Part shown: positions 45,198 through 47,181 of the stretch, piece by piece | Numbering within the stretch: position 1 is the stretch's first letter | Layout: each line of letters starts with the position of its first letter | Assembly (NCBI GenBank): GCA_030141605.1 | Contig: JAQGDQ010000951.1 | Coordinates: 29,947-77,127 of the forward strand | Origin: Tubiluchus corallicola | Taxonomy: Eukaryota; Priapulida; Priapulimorpha; Priapulimorphida; Tubiluchidae | Reading direction: 5' to 3' | DNA length: 47,181 nt | The notes under the pieces: model-generated | What the model was told of the DNA's origin: nothing | Database searches by the model: none | Seen by the model: the letters and a program-made list of their open reading frames with translations, nothing else | Translations under genes and position numbers: made by a program

Positions 45198-45975
45198 AAA
45201 GATGAAGACAAAGATTGCTCTCACTGGTTGGATTCTAAAACTTGAAAAATTCGCTAATGCTCCAAGCTAATAGTGGTAGAGACACTTATTTTCTTTTCTT
45301 GGGACTGCAAATATTTTGCAAAGACAGAGAAGAGCTAATATCTTAAAGCTATTACTGGTAGAGAGCGCCTATTTTCTGTTCCTGGCCGAGCAAATATTTT
45401 GCAAAGCAAGTTTTTAAAGAAGAGAGAGTTTGCGAACACTCTGCCGCTGGGAAGAGCAAATAATTGTCGAAGCTATTAGTGGACGAGAGCGCATTTTTCT
45501 ACCTGAGTAAATATTTTGGAAAGGAAATTTTCCACAGAAAAGAAAGTACGAGAGCACTCACCCCCTAAGAAGACCAATTAGATGCACAGAGCGCTTATTG
45601 TGTTCTGGCAGAGTAAATGTTTGGCAAAGTTAATTATTTAAATGACAAAAGCTTTGCGAGCACTCACCTCCTGGGAAAAGCTTAGAACTGTTTACCTTTG
45701 AGATAAGTGTCTTTTCTTTCGAAAATAAGCTCCAGACGCCCTGACATTAATCCATCGTTCTTGTTATCTCTTAGCGCCTGGGAAGCCAAAGGTATGCGAC
45801 ACTGGGAACAGAAATAACTGCTTTACAGGGACTCTTCCCCGGATTATTTGAACGCCACGCGTCACAAGAGCCACTTCTATTTTACCTGTGAAAGAAGCTT
45901 ATCTTTTCTGAGTAAAAAGTGATGAAAATTTTCCACCAACATGTTCGTTTTGCAATTTTAAATTTTATGAGCTGG
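45198..45975 (+). repeat. repeat family B, copy 3
   Basis: It begins GATGAAGACAAAGATTGCTC as copy 2 does, followed by about five diverged units and the unique 3' part (from about 45675). A (AAT)n run follows. A loosely related unit (GGAAAGAGCAAATAATATTC) appears after the microsatellite at 46340. Confidence 0.75.
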
Positions 45976-46020
45976 GATTCCTTTTTAATGTGTATTGCAA
46001 AATAATAATAGTTATAAAAT

Positions 46021-46204
<184 letters not shown>

Positions 46205-46539
46205 CATTTTAATTAAATTTGACAGGAATCAAAACTTCGACAGTTTTAGAAGTAATGCCCAACAATTAGATTTTGACGAATTGTTGACAAAACCGAGGAA
46301 AATTAAGCTGTAGTGATAAAATGTTGAATAAATCACGCGCAGGAAAGAGCAAATAATATTCGAAACTACTACCGACAGACAGTACTTGTTTCTTTTAACT
46401 GACATGGTCATTTACAATGGCCACTTCGATTTTATTTTTTAAAGTCGTGTAAACTTTGACGAGGAAATGTACAACGACGGCATCATTTTCCGCTTTCTGG
46501 ATCTCAAACGAAATGATTCTGTCACTTTGCCAGGGCGCA

Positions 46540-46890
46540 ACTTGCCAGTCTATCTTTTCGCCTGTCAGTATTTTGCCAGTCTATCTTTTCGCCAGTCCAT
46601 CATTTCGCCAGTCTAATTTTTCGATACTACATCTTTTCGTCAGTTGTTAACAGAAATACTGCAATAAATATTTACGTAGTAGTACACTTTGTCAGTGTAA
46701 AATTTCGCCTGTCGATATTAGAAATAGCGCAATAAGTATTTAAATGGTGTTAATCTTATCATTTCGCCGGTCTATCTTTAGCCAGTTGATATTAAAAATA
46801 GGATTGTTAATTAAACTAGAAAATAGGATATTCTTTAATTATAAAATAAGGGGTTGTTCATCACTTTGCGAGCGCACAATTCGCCAGTGG
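46540..46890. repeat. degenerate repeats of TTTCGCCAGTCTATC words
   Basis: GCCAGTCTATCTTTTCGCC recurs at about 18-20 bp intervals at 46540-46640. More decayed forms appear at 46735-46790 and 46865-46890. The function is unknown. Confidence 0.6.
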
Positions 46891-47096
46891 TTATTGGAAA
46901 TAGTACAATAGAAATTGAAATTTGTGAATATATCATTGAGATATTTCTGTCAATTGTTTTGAAGATTGTACGTTCGATCATGAAAAATATGTAAAATATT
47001 TGCGCAATATTGATCATTGGTGGATTCTCTACATAACAGCATTTATAATTGCACATAGTTTCAAATTGCACAAAACGCTTTCACGTTTCACTAGGC

Positions 47097-47181
47097 TGTT
47101 GTTGTTGACGTCCCTGCTACTGTTGTTGTCATTGGTGTTGCTGTTGTTGTTGTTGCTACCGCTGCTGCCGTGTTCGCGCAT
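47097..47181. repeat. (TGT/TGC)n trinucleotide repeat at window end
   Basis: Imperfect CTGTTGTTG-type repeats running into the end of the window. Confidence 0.85.

Overview
This looks like nuclear DNA of an invertebrate animal. The evidence is split coding exons with GT/AG junctions, AATAAA signals, very long (CA)n, (GA)n and (AAT)n microsatellites, a tRNA-derived SINE family, and decayed non-LTR, Ty3/gypsy-like, BEL/Pao-like and Polinton-like sequences. The mix would suit a lophotrochozoan such as a mollusc, but that is inference: nothing in the window fixes the species. There are no bacterial-style operons, CRISPR arrays or convincing structural RNA genes.

Three host genes can be supported. 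(1) 6770-7870 (+) is an intact single-exon 366-aa type II membrane protein that looks like a GT-A glycosyltransferase. (2) 34291-42211 (-) is a complete three-exon gene for a 391-aa Golgi carbohydrate 6-O-sulfotransferase of the CHST1-7 type. Its two introns are both phase 1, and exon 1 carries the signal anchor, exon 2 the stem and exon 3 the catalytic domain. (3) 25761-27285 (-) holds four exons of a gene resembling CARF/ALS2CR8-domain proteins. It is 5'-incomplete in what I can see and has an in-frame TGA in the third exon.

Layout from left to right. 1-700: adenain/ULP1-like protease remnant and a CA repeat. 3462-4920: CR1/Jockey-type LINE wreck. 5822-6035: CpG-rich inverted-repeat element. 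6770-7944: glycosyltransferase gene. 9430-10353: BEL/Pao Gag remnant (-), next to an unidentified proline-rich reading frame (+). 14474-18290: three further LINE fragments. 20115-22911: a cluster of microsatellite, repeat family B, repeat family A, a short element with an 18-bp target-site duplication, and a tRNA-SINE. 25676-27285: CARF-like exons. 27616-29340: 5' LTR, primer-binding site and gag-protease of a Ty3/gypsy element, with a cluster of heat-shock-element-like motifs in the LTR. 31041-34115: second B copy, a SINE joined to LINE coding sequence, and a second A copy. 34270-42211: the sulfotransferase gene, whose 4.6-kb second intron contains a same-strand LINE with a 12 x 57-bp array upstream of its ORF1. 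43584-47181: microsatellites, a 62-bp perfect palindrome, and third copies of families A and B.

The two clear enzymes both fit Golgi glycan synthesis and modification, but nothing shows co-regulation. They are 26 kb apart and on opposite strands. I see no coherent undescribed multigene system. The most interesting structures are the array of NF-Y-type CCAAT sites upstream of the intronic LINE, the HSE-bearing LTR, and two repeat families (A and B) that I cannot assign to a known class.
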